NCBI GenBank assembly: GCA_020442545.1 | Contig: JAGRJX010000052.1 | Coordinates: 1 to 48,511, forward strand | Reading direction: 5' to 3' | DNA from: Lysobacterales bacterium | Lineage (GTDB): Bacteria > Pseudomonadota > Gammaproteobacteria > Xanthomonadales > Xanthomonadaceae | DNA: 48,511 nt | Shown here: positions 33,523 to 42,608 of the stretch, piece after piece | How positions within the stretch are numbered: position 1 is the first letter of the stretch | How the letters are laid out: each line of letters begins with the position of its first letter | Program-made: the position numbers and the translations under genes | The notes under the pieces: model-generated | Seen by the model: only the letters and a program-made list of their open reading frames with translations | The model's database searches: none | What the model was told of the DNA's origin: nothing

Positions 33523-34187
33523 GCGTCGGACTCCGTTGCTGCTTTTCCAGGCAAACGTGCAGTCAGCCGTTTGATGCGCGCTTCGAGGCGATCACTGTCA
33601 CCGCGCAGCTTGTCGACGGCGTCGTTGAAGTCCTCGATTTCGATCCTGTGCGCGAGGTCGCGGCTTTCCTCCGTGAGGTAATCGACCACGTCACGGGTGA
33701 AGTGGCCGCCCTGACGCTGGCCCCAGCGCAGTGCGTCGCGCAGTCCCTTGGCGACCTGCACGCCGATCACTTCACCGAAGACGTCGACGAAGGGCTGCTG
33801 CCAGTCGGGATCGAAACCCTGCGCCAGTTTCTGCAGGCGTTGCGCCAGCTCGGCATCGCCGTTCACGCGCAGCTTGCCGCTGGGCGAACGCCTGTCACCA
33901 TCCGGCAGCAATCGCGACACCACCGCGCCAAGGCTGGCGCTGATATCGAGATCGGATTCGTCGTCGGTCGGCGGACCCACGCGAAGCCGTTCGCCCTCAA
34001 TCCGGATACTCAATGCGATCGGCGGATTGAGCAGCTTGAGGCCGACGCGCTGGCCGTCGAGTCTCGCCAGTCCGTTGGCCGCTTCCGGGTCCAGCGCCAG
34101 CGCCCGATTCAGCGCTCGCTCCAGCGTCGCGCCGAACAGACGGCGCAGCGGCGGGGGAATCAGGGCGTTGGTGGCTGTATTGGTCAT
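33519..34187 (-). CDS. ubiJ: Ubiquinone biosynthesis accessory factor UbiJ (SCP2 domain)
   Basis: UbiJ is a lipid-binding accessory protein of the soluble Ubi complex. The 222-residue protein has an N-terminal SCP2-like region (LRRLFGATLERALNRALALDPEA near 13-35, LDGQRVGLKLLNPPIALSIRIEGERLRV near 43-70) and SGKLRVNGDAELAQRLQKLAQGFDPDW near 102-128. A C-terminal coiled coil follows (DFNDAVDKLRGDSDRLEARIKRLTARL near 187-213). Gene order ubiJ-ubiB with a four-base overlap is standard for gammaproteobacteria. Sequence conservation in the family is low, so order is part of the evidence. Confidence 0.87.
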   Translation of the reverse strand: MTNTATNALIPPPLRRLFGATLERALNRALALDPEAANGLARLDGQRVGLKLLNPPIALSIRIEGERLRVGPPTDDESDLDISASLGAVVSRLLPDGDRRSPSGKLRVNGDAELAQRLQKLAQGFDPDWQQPFVDVFGEVIGVQVAKGLRDALRWGQRQGGHFTRDVVDYLTEESRDLAHRIEIEDFNDAVDKLRGDSDRLEARIKRLTARLPGKAATESDA

Positions 34188-34213
34188 GGTCGATGGATAC
34201 CGGGGCTGACAGG

Positions 34214-35164
34214 CTAGTTTACAGGCCCGTTGTAGACATCCTGGTCATCGGGCTGCTTCTTGAATCGCCGGTGGATCCACAGGTACTGCTCAGGAGCGGC
34301 GCGGACCATGGCTTCGATCTCGGCCATGACGCGGGCGGTATCGGCCCGGGCGTCCTTCGACGGGAAATCCGGAAGCGCTGGCGTCAGGCGCAAGCGGTAG
34401 CCACGACCGTCTGCTGTACGCTGATGATGGAAGGCGATGACTTTGGCGCCGGAGAGGCGTGCAAGCTGATGCGGCGAGGTCAGGCTCCAGGCCGGACGAC
34501 CGAAGAAGGGCACGAAAACGCTGTCACCGCGTCGGGTTTCCTGATCGGGCGCGAACCAGAGAATCCCGCCGTCCCTGAGGTGTTTGATCGCCGGACGCAG
34601 TGCGTCACGCGGGTACATGGCCGGCGCGTAGCGCAGGCGCCCACGGCGCACTGCCCACTCAAGAACGGGCTGGCCGTGCGGACGATACATACCGGCAACC
34701 GGCGCATGCTCGCAAAGCAGGCGGCCGCACACTTCCAGCGTGACGAAATGCCCGGACAGCAGGATCACGCCCTTGCCCTCAGCCAGCGCGGCTCTCAGGT
34801 GCTCCAGCCCTTCGACATCCGTGTGCCGGCGAACCGCGTCGATGCTGCCCCACCACGCTCGGATGAACTCGAACAGCCCGATCCCGAGGTTGGCAAAGCT
34901 CTCGCGCAGCAGGCGCTGCCGCTGAGGTGGCGGCAGAGCAGGCAAGCACAGTTCGAGGTTTCGCGCGGCCACGCGCCGACGCGACGGCAGCAGGCGATAC
35001 AGCAGCCAGCCCAGACCTCGACCGATGGCGCGCTGCCACAGCCACGGCAGATGCGCGAGCAGCAGTGCCGGCAGCAAGAGCAGCCACTGCGGCCAGCTCG
35101 CCGGGCCGCGTGGCGGCGTCCCTGGCAAGCCGGGGTTGATGGTCGGTCGGGCGGTGTCGTTCAC
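34214..35164 (-). CDS. lpxL: LpxL/HtrB-family lipid A acyltransferase
   Basis: This inner-membrane enzyme adds a secondary acyl chain to Kdo2-lipid IVA. The 316-residue protein has an N-terminal hydrophobic anchor (WPQWLLLLPALLLAHLPWLW near 24-43), ARNLELCLPALPPPQRQRLLRESFANLG, the catalytic HX4E in GVILLSGHFVTLEVCGRLL near 131-149, and GILWFAPDQETRRGDSVFVPFFG near 199-221. LpxL and LpxM cannot be separated firmly from sequence alone. The start is GTG at 35164, and the gene is divergent from waaA, whose product makes the acceptor substrate of LpxL in the Raetz pathway, a functionally fitting neighbour. Confidence 0.86.
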   Translation of the reverse strand: MNDTARPTINPGLPGTPPRGPASWPQWLLLLPALLLAHLPWLWQRAIGRGLGWLLYRLLPSRRRVAARNLELCLPALPPPQRQRLLRESFANLGIGLFEFIRAWWGSIDAVRRHTDVEGLEHLRAALAEGKGVILLSGHFVTLEVCGRLLCEHAPVAGMYRPHGQPVLEWAVRRGRLRYAPAMYPRDALRPAIKHLRDGGILWFAPDQETRRGDSVFVPFFGRPAWSLTSPHQLARLSGAKVIAFHHQRTADGRGYRLRLTPALPDFPSKDARADTARVMAEIEAMVRAAPEQYLWIHRRFKKQPDDQDVYNGPVN

Positions 35165-35241
35165 CGGCGCATTCTATCGACTGCGCCCATGTCGCGATGG
35201 CCCCGCGGTTTCCGGTCGACGATAACCGCTATCCTTCACGG

Positions 35242-36546
35242 ATGCTGAGACGGAGCGGGCGCGCGCTGATGCGCGTGATCTACAACCTGACCATGTACGT
35301 GCTGACGCCGGTGATCCTGTATCGCCTGGCGATACGCGGCCTTCGCCATCGTGGCTACCTGTCGCGCTGGGCCGAGCGTTTCGGCTTTTTCCCCGATCCC
35401 GGCCTGAAGGAAAGCCTTTGGGTACATGCGGTCAGCGTGGGCGAGGTGAATGCCGCCGCACCGATGATCGACGTGTTGCGCGAGCGCTACCCGCAGTATC
35501 CGGTGGTGGTGACCACGGTGACGCCGACCGGCTCGGACCGCGTGCGTCGCATCTGGGGCGACAGCGTGTTCCATGTCTATCTCCCCTACGACCTGCCGGC
35601 CTCGATCCGCCGTTTTCTGAAGCGTGTGCGACCGAAGCTGGCCATCATCATGGAAACCGAGATCTGGCCCAACCTGTTCTTTTGCTGCCATGAGCGCGGA
35701 CTGCCCGTCGTGGTGGCCAATGCGCGTCTGTCCGAGCGCTCGCTGCGTGGCTATGGCCCGGTGCGACCACTGGCGCGAATGGCGATCCGCTGCGCTGAAT
35801 GGGTGGCGGCACAATCGCAGCAGGACGCCGAACGCCTGATCGAGCTGGGCGCGGACCGGTCGCGGGTGATCATCGCCGGCAACCTCAAGTACGACATGGA
35901 TGTGCCGGAATTCCTTGATGAACAGGCTCGTGACTGGCGCGAAGCCTGGGGCGAGCGGCGACCGGTGTGGATTGCCGCCAGCACTCACGAAGGCGAGGAA
36001 GAAAAGGTCATTGACGCGCACAGTCGCGTGCTGCGGCGCTTTCCCGACGCCTTGCTGCTGATCGCGCCGCGCCATCCGGAGCGCTTCCGCCCGGTGCTGC
36101 AGCTGTGCCGGCAGATGGGCTTCCGCACCAGCTGTCGAAGCGAGGACGGGCTGGCCTCTGCGGACAGCCAGTGCTTCGTCATCGATACCCTGGGCGAGCT
36201 GCTGGGTTTCTTCGCGGCGTCGGATGTCGCCTTCGTCGGCGGCAGCTTCACCACGATTGGTGGCCACAACGTGCTGGAGCCGGCGGCGCTGGGCGTGCCG
36301 GTACTGGTCGGTCCGCACACCTTCAACTTCACCGAAGTGACCGACCTGCTGATGGAAAGTGGCGCCTGCCTGCGCGTCGCGGATGACGCGGAGCTTGCAC
36401 GAACGGTGGAAAGCCTGCTGGACGACATGAGCCGCTGCCACCACATGGGAAACCGGGCAAGGGGAACCGTGGAGGCGCAGCGCGGGGCACTGCGACGGAT
36501 CCTGTCGATGCTCAAGAGCCTGCTGGGTCCAAAGACCGCACTCTGA
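35242..36546 (+). CDS. waaA: 3-deoxy-D-manno-octulosonic acid (Kdo) transferase
   Basis: WaaA adds Kdo from CMP-Kdo to lipid IVA. The product is about 434 residues and has an N-terminal membrane anchor (VIYNLTMYVLTPVILYRLAI), the acceptor-side RWAERFGFF and VHAVSVGEVNAAAP blocks, METEIWPNLFF near 140-150, and the GT-B donor motif GGSFTTIGGHNVLEPAALGVPVLVGPH near 333-359. Start choice is uncertain: ATG at 35242 is used here, while ATG at 35269 begins at the same point as the E. coli protein. A still earlier start at 35197 would crowd the divergent lpxL. Whether it adds one or two Kdo units cannot be read from sequence. Confidence 0.94.
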   Translation: MLRRSGRALMRVIYNLTMYVLTPVILYRLAIRGLRHRGYLSRWAERFGFFPDPGLKESLWVHAVSVGEVNAAAPMIDVLRERYPQYPVVVTTVTPTGSDRVRRIWGDSVFHVYLPYDLPASIRRFLKRVRPKLAIIMETEIWPNLFFCCHERGLPVVVANARLSERSLRGYGPVRPLARMAIRCAEWVAAQSQQDAERLIELGADRSRVIIAGNLKYDMDVPEFLDEQARDWREAWGERRPVWIAASTHEGEEEKVIDAHSRVLRRFPDALLLIAPRHPERFRPVLQLCRQMGFRTSCRSEDGLASADSQCFVIDTLGELLGFFAASDVAFVGGSFTTIGGHNVLEPAALGVPVLVGPHTFNFTEVTDLLMESGACLRVADDAELARTVESLLDDMSRCHHMGNRARGTVEAQRGALRRILSMLKSLLGPKTAL

Positions 36547-36582
36547 CGTCGGGAGTGGCGATGTCGCGCCGGGCCAGGACGA

Positions 36583-36609
36583 CGACGGCCCGCCATTGGC
36601 GGGCCGTCG
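36583..36609. terminator. Probable bidirectional terminator between waaA and tolC
   Basis: A perfect 12-bp stem (CGACGGCCCGCC/GGCGGGCCGTCG) with a three-base loop lies between the convergent waaA and tolC stops. There is no T-run on either strand, so its strength as an intrinsic terminator is uncertain. Confidence 0.55.
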
Positions 36610-36630
36610 CGTGCCGGGCCGTTGGCGCGG

Positions 36631-38064
36631 TCAATCGTCGAGCGCTTCGGTCTCTGCCGCAGCCAGCGCCGCTTCCGCATTCACGGTCAGGTGCTGATTG
36701 ACGGCCTTGATGTCCTCAACGTCCAAGGTGCCGGCTGCAGCCTTCAGGTTGAGCGTGTTCACCAGGAAGTCGTGGCGGGCTCGCGACAGCTCGCGCTGCG
36801 CGGTGTACAGCTGCTGCTGGCTTTGCAGCACATCGACAATCGTCCGGGTACCGACCTCGAAGCCGGCCTCGGTCGCATCCAGCGCGCTCTGCGCGGAGAC
36901 CACCGACTGCGTGCGTGCATCGATGCTGCTGATGCCGGCGATCAACGCTCGGTAGGCGCTGCGGGTCTGTCGGGTCACCGCACGACGCTGCTGCACCAGC
37001 TGGTCTTCCACCGCATCGCGGGTATAAACGGCCTGCCGCACCCGGGAGCGGGTGGCAAGACCGCTGAATATCGGCACATTGAGACTGATGCCGATGCTCG
37101 GACCATCGGTCAGACTGTTGGCCGGGAAGCTCAGCCCATTCGACGTGAAGCTGCCCCAGCTGGCACCGTCGCTGTAGCCGACCTGTGCGCTGAGCGTAGG
37201 CAGGTGACCGGCGCGGGCGGTGCCGATGTCCTCATTGGCGGCAATAACCGCCAACTCCCGCGCCTGCAGCACGGGATTGCTCTCCAGCGCTTCGGCTACC
37301 CAGGCATCAATCTTCTCCGGCTGCGGCAATGCCGGCTGGAAACTGGACTCCAGACCCTGAATGTTCTCCATCCAGGTACCGGTGATCTCGGACAGTGCTT
37401 CGCGCGCGTCGTCCAGTGCGTTTTCGGCGGCAATCACGTTGGCGCGGGCGCTGTCATGGCGGGCTCGGGCCTCGTGCACGTCGGTGATCGCGGTCAGTCC
37501 AACTTCGTAGCGCTGCTCGGCCTGGTCAAGCTGGCGCTTGACTGCGCGCTGCTCGGCGCGCGAAAGCACCACGCTGTCGATGCCGGTCAACACGTTGAAA
37601 TAGGCCTGTGCCGTACGCGTGATCAGCCCATCCAGCGCGGCCTCGTACTCGGCCGACGACTGATCGGCGCGCGCACGACTGGCCTTGAGCCGGGTGTAGT
37701 TGGAGTGGTCATACAGACTCTGCCGCAGATCGATGCTGTAGTTGCGCGAGCGGGTATCGCTGTTGCTGGTGCTGAGACCGAAGCCGACCGTACCGTCCTC
37801 ATTCGGCACCGTGGAGATTCGCGTGCTGTCACTGTCACTGTCGGAAATCGATGCCGACGCACTGATCTGCGGCAGTAGCGCGGCCCGCGACTGCACCACA
37901 CCTTCGCCCTGCGCAAGCTTCTGCGACTCGGCGGCGCCCAGCTGGGGGTCGCTGTCGCGCGCCATGCGGTAAGCGTCCATCAGGTCGGACGCGGCGGCCG
38001 GGCTCGACGCGCCAGCGGCGGTCAGGGCCAGGGCGAGGGCAAGGCTGAGGGGACGAAGGGTCAT
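36631..38064 (-). CDS. tolC: TolC-family outer-membrane efflux channel
   Basis: TolC forms the outer-membrane/periplasmic tunnel for type I secretion and RND pumps. The 477-residue protein has a signal peptide (MTLRPLSLALALALTAAGASSPAAA, cut before SDLMDAY) and the two internally repeated outer-membrane-efflux halves: AYRMARDSDPQLGAAESQ near 30-47 with DLRQSLYDHSNYTRLKASRA, then NPVLQARELAVIAANEDIGTARAGHLPTLS with LNVPIFSGLATRSRVRQA in the second half. The ATG at 38064 is supported by AAGGAC and the signal peptide. It is 22 nt downstream of the methyltransferase gene, a gene pair also found in relatives. It is the best candidate partner for the RND pump at 39-44 kb, which has no channel of its own. 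Confidence 0.92.
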   Translation of the reverse strand: MTLRPLSLALALALTAAGASSPAAASDLMDAYRMARDSDPQLGAAESQKLAQGEGVVQSRAALLPQISASASISDSDSDSTRISTVPNEDGTVGFGLSTSNSDTRSRNYSIDLRQSLYDHSNYTRLKASRARADQSSAEYEAALDGLITRTAQAYFNVLTGIDSVVLSRAEQRAVKRQLDQAEQRYEVGLTAITDVHEARARHDSARANVIAAENALDDAREALSEITGTWMENIQGLESSFQPALPQPEKIDAWVAEALESNPVLQARELAVIAANEDIGTARAGHLPTLSAQVGYSDGASWGSFTSNGLSFPANSLTDGPSIGISLNVPIFSGLATRSRVRQAVYTRDAVEDQLVQQRRAVTRQTRSAYRALIAGISSIDARTQSVVSAQSALDATEAGFEVGTRTIVDVLQSQQQLYTAQRELSRARHDFLVNTLNLKAAAGTLDVEDIKAVNQHLTVNAEAALAAAETEALDD

Positions 38065-38086
38065 GGTGTGTCCTTGGTTCAAGTCG

Positions 38087-38743
38087 TTACAAAGTGAAGC
38101 GCGCCACCGGCGCGGCTCCATGGAGGTACGGAATATCGGTTTCGAACAGGCTTTCTTCCTGCCAGCGCTCTTCATCGGTGCGCGTCACCAGCACGGCTTC
38201 CATCACCGGCGACCGGCCACGCACCACGAACAGACGTCCACCCGGACGCAGCCACTCGCGAAAACGTGACGGGATCTCCGCCACCGCGCCGGACACCACC
38301 ACGGCATCGAACTGGCGACCCGGCTCGAAGTCCAGTGCGTCCGCCTCGGCAAGGCGCAGGTTGCTCATGCCCACCTGCTCGGCGCGGCTGCGTGCACGCT
38401 CGACAAAGTCCGCATGGATGTCGATGCTGACCACCGCTCGCGCCAGTTTCGCCAGGCAGGTGCTGAGGTAGCCGCTACCGGTCCCGACCTCCAGCACTTC
38501 CTCGTGCTCGTCCAGATCCAGCGCCTGCAGCAGACGGCCTTCGACCACGGGCTTCAGCATCACCTCAGCATGTTCCAGCGGCAGGGCAAGATCGGCATAG
38601 GCCAGCTTGCGATGGCGTGGCGCCACGAAGTCCTCGCGATTGACCGCAGCCAGTACGTCAAGCACTCGCGGATCCAGCACTTCCCAGGGGCGAACTTGCT
38701 GCTCGACCATGGCATGGCGAGCTTTGTCGAAATCGATGGGCAT
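38087..38743 (-). CDS. pcm: Protein-L-isoaspartate O-methyltransferase family protein
   Basis: This is a PCMT-family SAM-dependent methyltransferase of 218 residues. Conserved blocks are MVEQQVRPWEVLDPRVLDVLAAVNREDFVAPRHRKLAYAD near 12-51, the SAM motif I VLEVGTGSGYLSTCLAKLA near 83-101, and VVSGAVAEIPSRFREWLRPGGRLFVVRG near 149-176. In motif II-III the usual repair-enzyme pattern VTAAAPxIP is VVSGAVAEIP, so substrate specificity may differ from true isoaspartate repair. It is immediately upstream of tolC in the same direction and probably cotranscribed with it. Confidence 0.82.
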   Translation of the reverse strand: MPIDFDKARHAMVEQQVRPWEVLDPRVLDVLAAVNREDFVAPRHRKLAYADLALPLEHAEVMLKPVVEGRLLQALDLDEHEEVLEVGTGSGYLSTCLAKLARAVVSIDIHADFVERARSRAEQVGMSNLRLAEADALDFEPGRQFDAVVVSGAVAEIPSRFREWLRPGGRLFVVRGRSPVMEAVLVTRTDEERWQEESLFETDIPYLHGAAPVARFTL

Positions 38744-38779
38744 CTCGGGTCAGTCCAGAAGACGGGAAAAGGCCGCAAA

Positions 38780-39430
38780 TTTTACGTCCTCAGCCGCTCC
38801 CGGGCCAATGCGGGTCTTTGAGCGGCAGGATGGCGGCTGGGCGAGGGTTTCCGTAGTGCCGGAAGTCATCGGGGATATGTGACAACTCTCAGGGTGGAGA
38901 GTTTGTTCATTGTTTGGATCAGGAGCTTTCACTGGCCCGTTGGGCCAGCGACCTACTTTCTCTTGCTTGTCCAAGAGATAAGTAGGCAAAGAGAAGGACA
39001 CCCCGCGTTCGCGCCTGCTTCGCAGGTTCGTGAGTCGGAGCCGGGGTTTTCGACAATTCATCCTTGAATCGGCGAAAACGCGCGTGCGTCCTGCACGCGC
39101 CCCTTCGGGCCTTTTCGTCTCCATCTCACCGCTACCGAGGGGGGCCGAACAGCTTCGCGATATGCAGCCTTTTCGCTCTTGGGTCCCGTGGGAGCGCCGA
39201 GTAGCGCAAGAAACTGGCGGGGAAAGGCGCGCATGTTTGAGGCCATGGATGGCCGAGTTCGCGCCGGCCGCCGGATTCCGAGCAACGCAGGGAACATCGA
39301 CGGCTTCATCGTCGATGCGCGGACTTCGGGTCGGCTTTCTTTTGGTGACTTTTCTTTGCCGAAACAAAGAAAAGCCACTCGGCAGCTGCAAAGCAGATGT
39401 CGAAAGCTCTTGCTTCAAATGCCTGGCCGA
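38780..39430. repeat. Dispersed intergenic repeat with hairpin ends
   Basis: About 650 nt without a believable gene lie between pcm and the RND permease. Near one end CCTACTTTCTCTTG...CAAGAGATAAGTAGG (38953-38987) forms a 14-bp stem with one bulge. Near the other, GTGACTTTTCTTTG...CAAAGAAAAGCCAC (39346-39378) forms a stem of about 14 bp with one mismatch. Sequences of this kind, with AAAGAAAAG(T/C)CAC hairpins, are from memory scattered between genes in Xanthomonadaceae and give rise to spurious small frames on both strands. I call none of those frames genes. Confidence 0.55.
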
Positions 39431-39441
39431 TACCGTGCGCA

Positions 39442-42400
39442 TCACGCCCCCTGAACGCGCTCCGGCGCCGCTTCGTCGCGTCGAACCCGGAACCACGCCG
39501 CATACAGCGCCGGCAGAAACAGCAGCGTCAGCGCCGTGGCGAACAGCAGGCCACCCATGATCGCCACGGCCATCGGGCCGAAGAACACGCTGCGCGACAG
39601 CGGGATCATGGCCAGCATGGCGGCCAGGGCGGTCAGTACGATGGGCCGGAAGCGGCGCACGGTAGCGTCGACGATGGCCTGCCAGCGCGTATGACCGGAG
39701 GCTATGTCCTGCTCGATCTGGTCGATCAGGATCACCGAGTTGCGCATGATCATCCCCGACAGGGCGATGGTGCCGAGCATGGCGACGAAGCCGAAGGGCA
39801 CCCGGAACAGCAGCAGGAAGGCGGAAACGCCGATCAGGCCCAGCGGCGCGGACAGCAGCACCATCAGCACGCGCGGGAAGCGCTTGAGCTGGATCATCAG
39901 CAAGGTCAGCACCACGCCGAGAAACAGCGGCATGCCGGCGTTGACCGAACGCTGTCCGCGCTGCGAATCCTCGACCGTGCCGCCGGTTTCCAGCAGGTAG
40001 CCGCTGGGCAGCGCCGCGCGCACGTCGTCCAGCGTCGGCTCGATCTGCGTCACCACGCTGGCTGCCTGCTCCTTGCCATAGATGTCGGCGCGCACGGTGA
40101 CGGTGGGCAGGCGGTTGCGATGCCAGATGATGCCTTCCTCGAAGCCGTACTCGAGCCTGGCGATCTGCGATAGCGGGACGCTTCGGCCGTTCGCGGTGGG
40201 CACGGCAAGGCTGCCGATCAGTGACAGACGCGCCCGCTCATTGTCCGGGCCGCGCAGCAGGATCTCGATCAGCTCGTTGCCTTCGCGGTATTCGCTGATG
40301 TGGCTGCCGGACAGCGAACTCTGCAGAAACTTGGCCAGCAGCGCGGAGCTGACGCCCAGCGCGCGGGCGCGATCCTGATCAACGTCCAGGCGCACGACCT
40401 TGCTGGGTTCCTCCCAGTCGAGGTTGACGTTGGTGACATGCGGATTGGCGCGCACCTTGTCGGCAACTTCGCGGGCCAGCTTGCGGACTTCATCGATATG
40501 CTCGCCGGACACACGGAACTGCACCGGATAGCCGACCGGCGGACCGTTCTCCAGGCGCGTCACGCGGGCGCGGATGTCGCTGAAGTCGGTATTGAAGAGG
40601 TCAATAAGCCAGCTGCGAACCTTTTCGCGCTCCTCGATGTTCTCGGTCAGCAGCACGAACTGGCTGAAGTTCGGGCTCGGCAGCTGCTGGTCCAGCGGCA
40701 GGTAGAAGCGCGGCGCGCCGGTGCCGACGTAGGCGGCGTAATTGACGATGCCGGGGTGGCCCTTGAGCTTGGCCTCCAGCTTGGCTGCCTGCGCTTCGGT
40801 GGCCTTCAGTGAGGCGCCTTCCGGCAGTTTGAGGTCGACCATCAATTCGAGGCGTGTCGAGGCCGGGAAGAACTGCTGCGGCACGAAGCGGAACAGCAGC
40901 ACGGCGGCGACAAAGCAGGCCACGGTGATCGCAATCACCGTCTTGCGGTATTCCACGCAGCAGTCGATCAGCCTGCGGACGCGCTGGTAGAAGCGGGTCT
41001 GGTAGGGATCATGCGGTTCGTGCGCGCTACCACCATGCTTCCTGGAAAAGTCGGGCAGCAGCTTGTCGCCCAGCCACGGCACGAACACCACGGCGGCGAT
41101 CCAGCTGACCAGCAGGGCAATCGTGACCACTTCAAAAAGCGAACGCGTGTATTCGCCGGTAGAGCTTTGCGCGGTAGCAATGGGCAGGAAGCCGGCGGCG
41201 GTGACCAGCGTGCCGGTGAGCATGGGGAAGGCGGTGGTCTTCCAGGTGAAACCGGCAGCCTGCAGGCGCGAATAACCCTGCTCCATCTTCACCGACATCA
41301 TTTCCACGGCGATGATGGCGTCATCAACGAGCAGGCCCAGGGCCACGACCAGCGCACCCAGCGAAATCTTGTGCAGGCCGATGCCGAAGTAGTGCATCAG
41401 CGCAAAGGTCATCGCCAGCACCAGCGGGATCGACAGCGCCACCACCAGGCCGGTCCGGAAACCCAGCGAAAAGAAACTGACCAGCAACACGATGATCAGC
41501 GCCTCGGCCAGCACGCGCACGAATTCACCTACCGAATCACGCACGGCCTGCGGCTGATCGGCAACGCGGGCCAGCGTCATGCCGACCGGCAGGGTCTGCT
41601 GCAGCCGCGCGAATTCGCGGTCCAGCGCCCGCCCAAGTTCGAGAATGTCGCCGCCTGCCTTCATCGACACGGCGATGCCGATGGCGTCCTCGCCCATGAA
41701 GCGCATCTTCGGCGCCGGCGGATCGGAGAAGCCGCGATGCACGTCGGCGACATCGCCAATGCGGAAGCTGCGCCCGTCGACGCTGATCGGGAAGTCGCGA
41801 ATGTCTTCGACACGCTCGAAACGACCGGATACGCGCAACTGCACGCGGTCGGTTGGCGTTTCGAAAAAGCCGGTGGGGACGACGGCGTTCTGCTCGTCCA
41901 GGGCCTGCTGCACGGCGGTCATCGGCACGCCCAGCGTAGCCAGCTTGGTGTTGCTGAGCTCGATCCAGATCTTCTCGTCCTGCAGGCCGATCAGCTCGAC
42001 CTTGGCGACGTCGGGAATGCGCTGCAGCTCCAGCTCCAACCGTTCGGCGTAGTCCTTCATGGTGGCGTAGTCGAAACCATCGCCGGTCAGCGCGTAGATG
42101 TTGCCGAAGGTGTCGCCGAATTCATCGTTGAAGAACGGTCCGATCACGCCGGGCGGCAACTGGGCGCGAATGTCGCCGGTCTTCTTGCGCACCTGATAGA
42201 ACAGGTCCGGCAGTTCAGCGCTGCGCATGTCGTCACGGGCGACAAAGATGATCTGCGACACGCCCGGCCGCGAGTAGGCGCGGATCATCTGGTAGTCGCC
42301 GGTCTCCATGAGCTTCTTCTCGATCCGCTCGGTGACCTGCCTGGCAACTTCCTCGGCGGTGGCGCCCGGCCACAGCGTGCGCACCACCATGGCCTTGAAG

Positions 42401-42570
42401 GTGAATGGCGGATCCTCGCTCTGGCCCAGACGCAGGTAGCTCCAGGCGCCAATGATGGCCAGCGCGATCATGGCGTAGAGCACCAGACCGCGGTTGTGCA
42501 GCGCCCATTCGCTCAGATTGAAGCGGCCATGGCTGGTGGCGCCAGTGCGGTCGCCGGTCCGGTTCGACAT
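39442..42570 (-). CDS. RND-family multidrug efflux permease (HAE1/AcrB-like)
   Basis: This is a proton-driven inner-membrane efflux pump subunit of 1042 residues. The usual RND plan is visible: TM1 near 30-48, a large periplasmic loop, a central TM bundle near 340-560 with VVALGLLVDDAIIAVEMM (the TM4 proton-relay Asp pair is in LVDDAI), a second loop and a C-terminal bundle near 860-1030 ending DEAAPERVQGA. The ATG at 42570 is preferred, with GGGGA upstream; the preceding in-frame codon is TTG. It is 38 nt downstream of the adaptor gene and shares a promoter that faces the TetR gene. The sequence looks closer to uncharacterised AcrB/MdtB-like pumps than to AcrB itself, so the substrate cannot be named. 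Confidence 0.93.
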   Translation of the reverse strand: MSNRTGDRTGATSHGRFNLSEWALHNRGLVLYAMIALAIIGAWSYLRLGQSEDPPFTFKAMVVRTLWPGATAEEVARQVTERIEKKLMETGDYQMIRAYSRPGVSQIIFVARDDMRSAELPDLFYQVRKKTGDIRAQLPPGVIGPFFNDEFGDTFGNIYALTGDGFDYATMKDYAERLELELQRIPDVAKVELIGLQDEKIWIELSNTKLATLGVPMTAVQQALDEQNAVVPTGFFETPTDRVQLRVSGRFERVEDIRDFPISVDGRSFRIGDVADVHRGFSDPPAPKMRFMGEDAIGIAVSMKAGGDILELGRALDREFARLQQTLPVGMTLARVADQPQAVRDSVGEFVRVLAEALIIVLLVSFFSLGFRTGLVVALSIPLVLAMTFALMHYFGIGLHKISLGALVVALGLLVDDAIIAVEMMSVKMEQGYSRLQAAGFTWKTTAFPMLTGTLVTAAGFLPIATAQSSTGEYTRSLFEVVTIALLVSWIAAVVFVPWLGDKLLPDFSRKHGGSAHEPHDPYQTRFYQRVRRLIDCCVEYRKTVIAITVACFVAAVLLFRFVPQQFFPASTRLELMVDLKLPEGASLKATEAQAAKLEAKLKGHPGIVNYAAYVGTGAPRFYLPLDQQLPSPNFSQFVLLTENIEEREKVRSWLIDLFNTDFSDIRARVTRLENGPPVGYPVQFRVSGEHIDEVRKLAREVADKVRANPHVTNVNLDWEEPSKVVRLDVDQDRARALGVSSALLAKFLQSSLSGSHISEYREGNELIEILLRGPDNERARLSLIGSLAVPTANGRSVPLSQIARLEYGFEEGIIWHRNRLPTVTVRADIYGKEQAASVVTQIEPTLDDVRAALPSGYLLETGGTVEDSQRGQRSVNAGMPLFLGVVLTLLMIQLKRFPRVLMVLLSAPLGLIGVSAFLLLFRVPFGFVAMLGTIALSGMIMRNSVILIDQIEQDIASGHTRWQAIVDATVRRFRPIVLTALAAMLAMIPLSRSVFFGPMAVAIMGGLLFATALTLLFLPALYAAWFRVRRDEAAPERVQGA

Positions 42571-42608
42571 CAATCAGTCCCCACTGATGCTTGCTGCCGA
42601 TCCACGCC

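Noticed and set aside
32044..33681. 545-codon plus-strand open frame
   Set aside because: It is antisense to ubiB and the end of ubiJ, with no recognisable domain, no ribosome site and a His/Gln/Arg-rich composition.
38879..39560. Several 60-250-codon frames in the pcm-RND gap
   Set aside because: They cover the hairpin repeat on both strands with FLCxxKEK-type peptides that I recall as spurious products of this repeat family.
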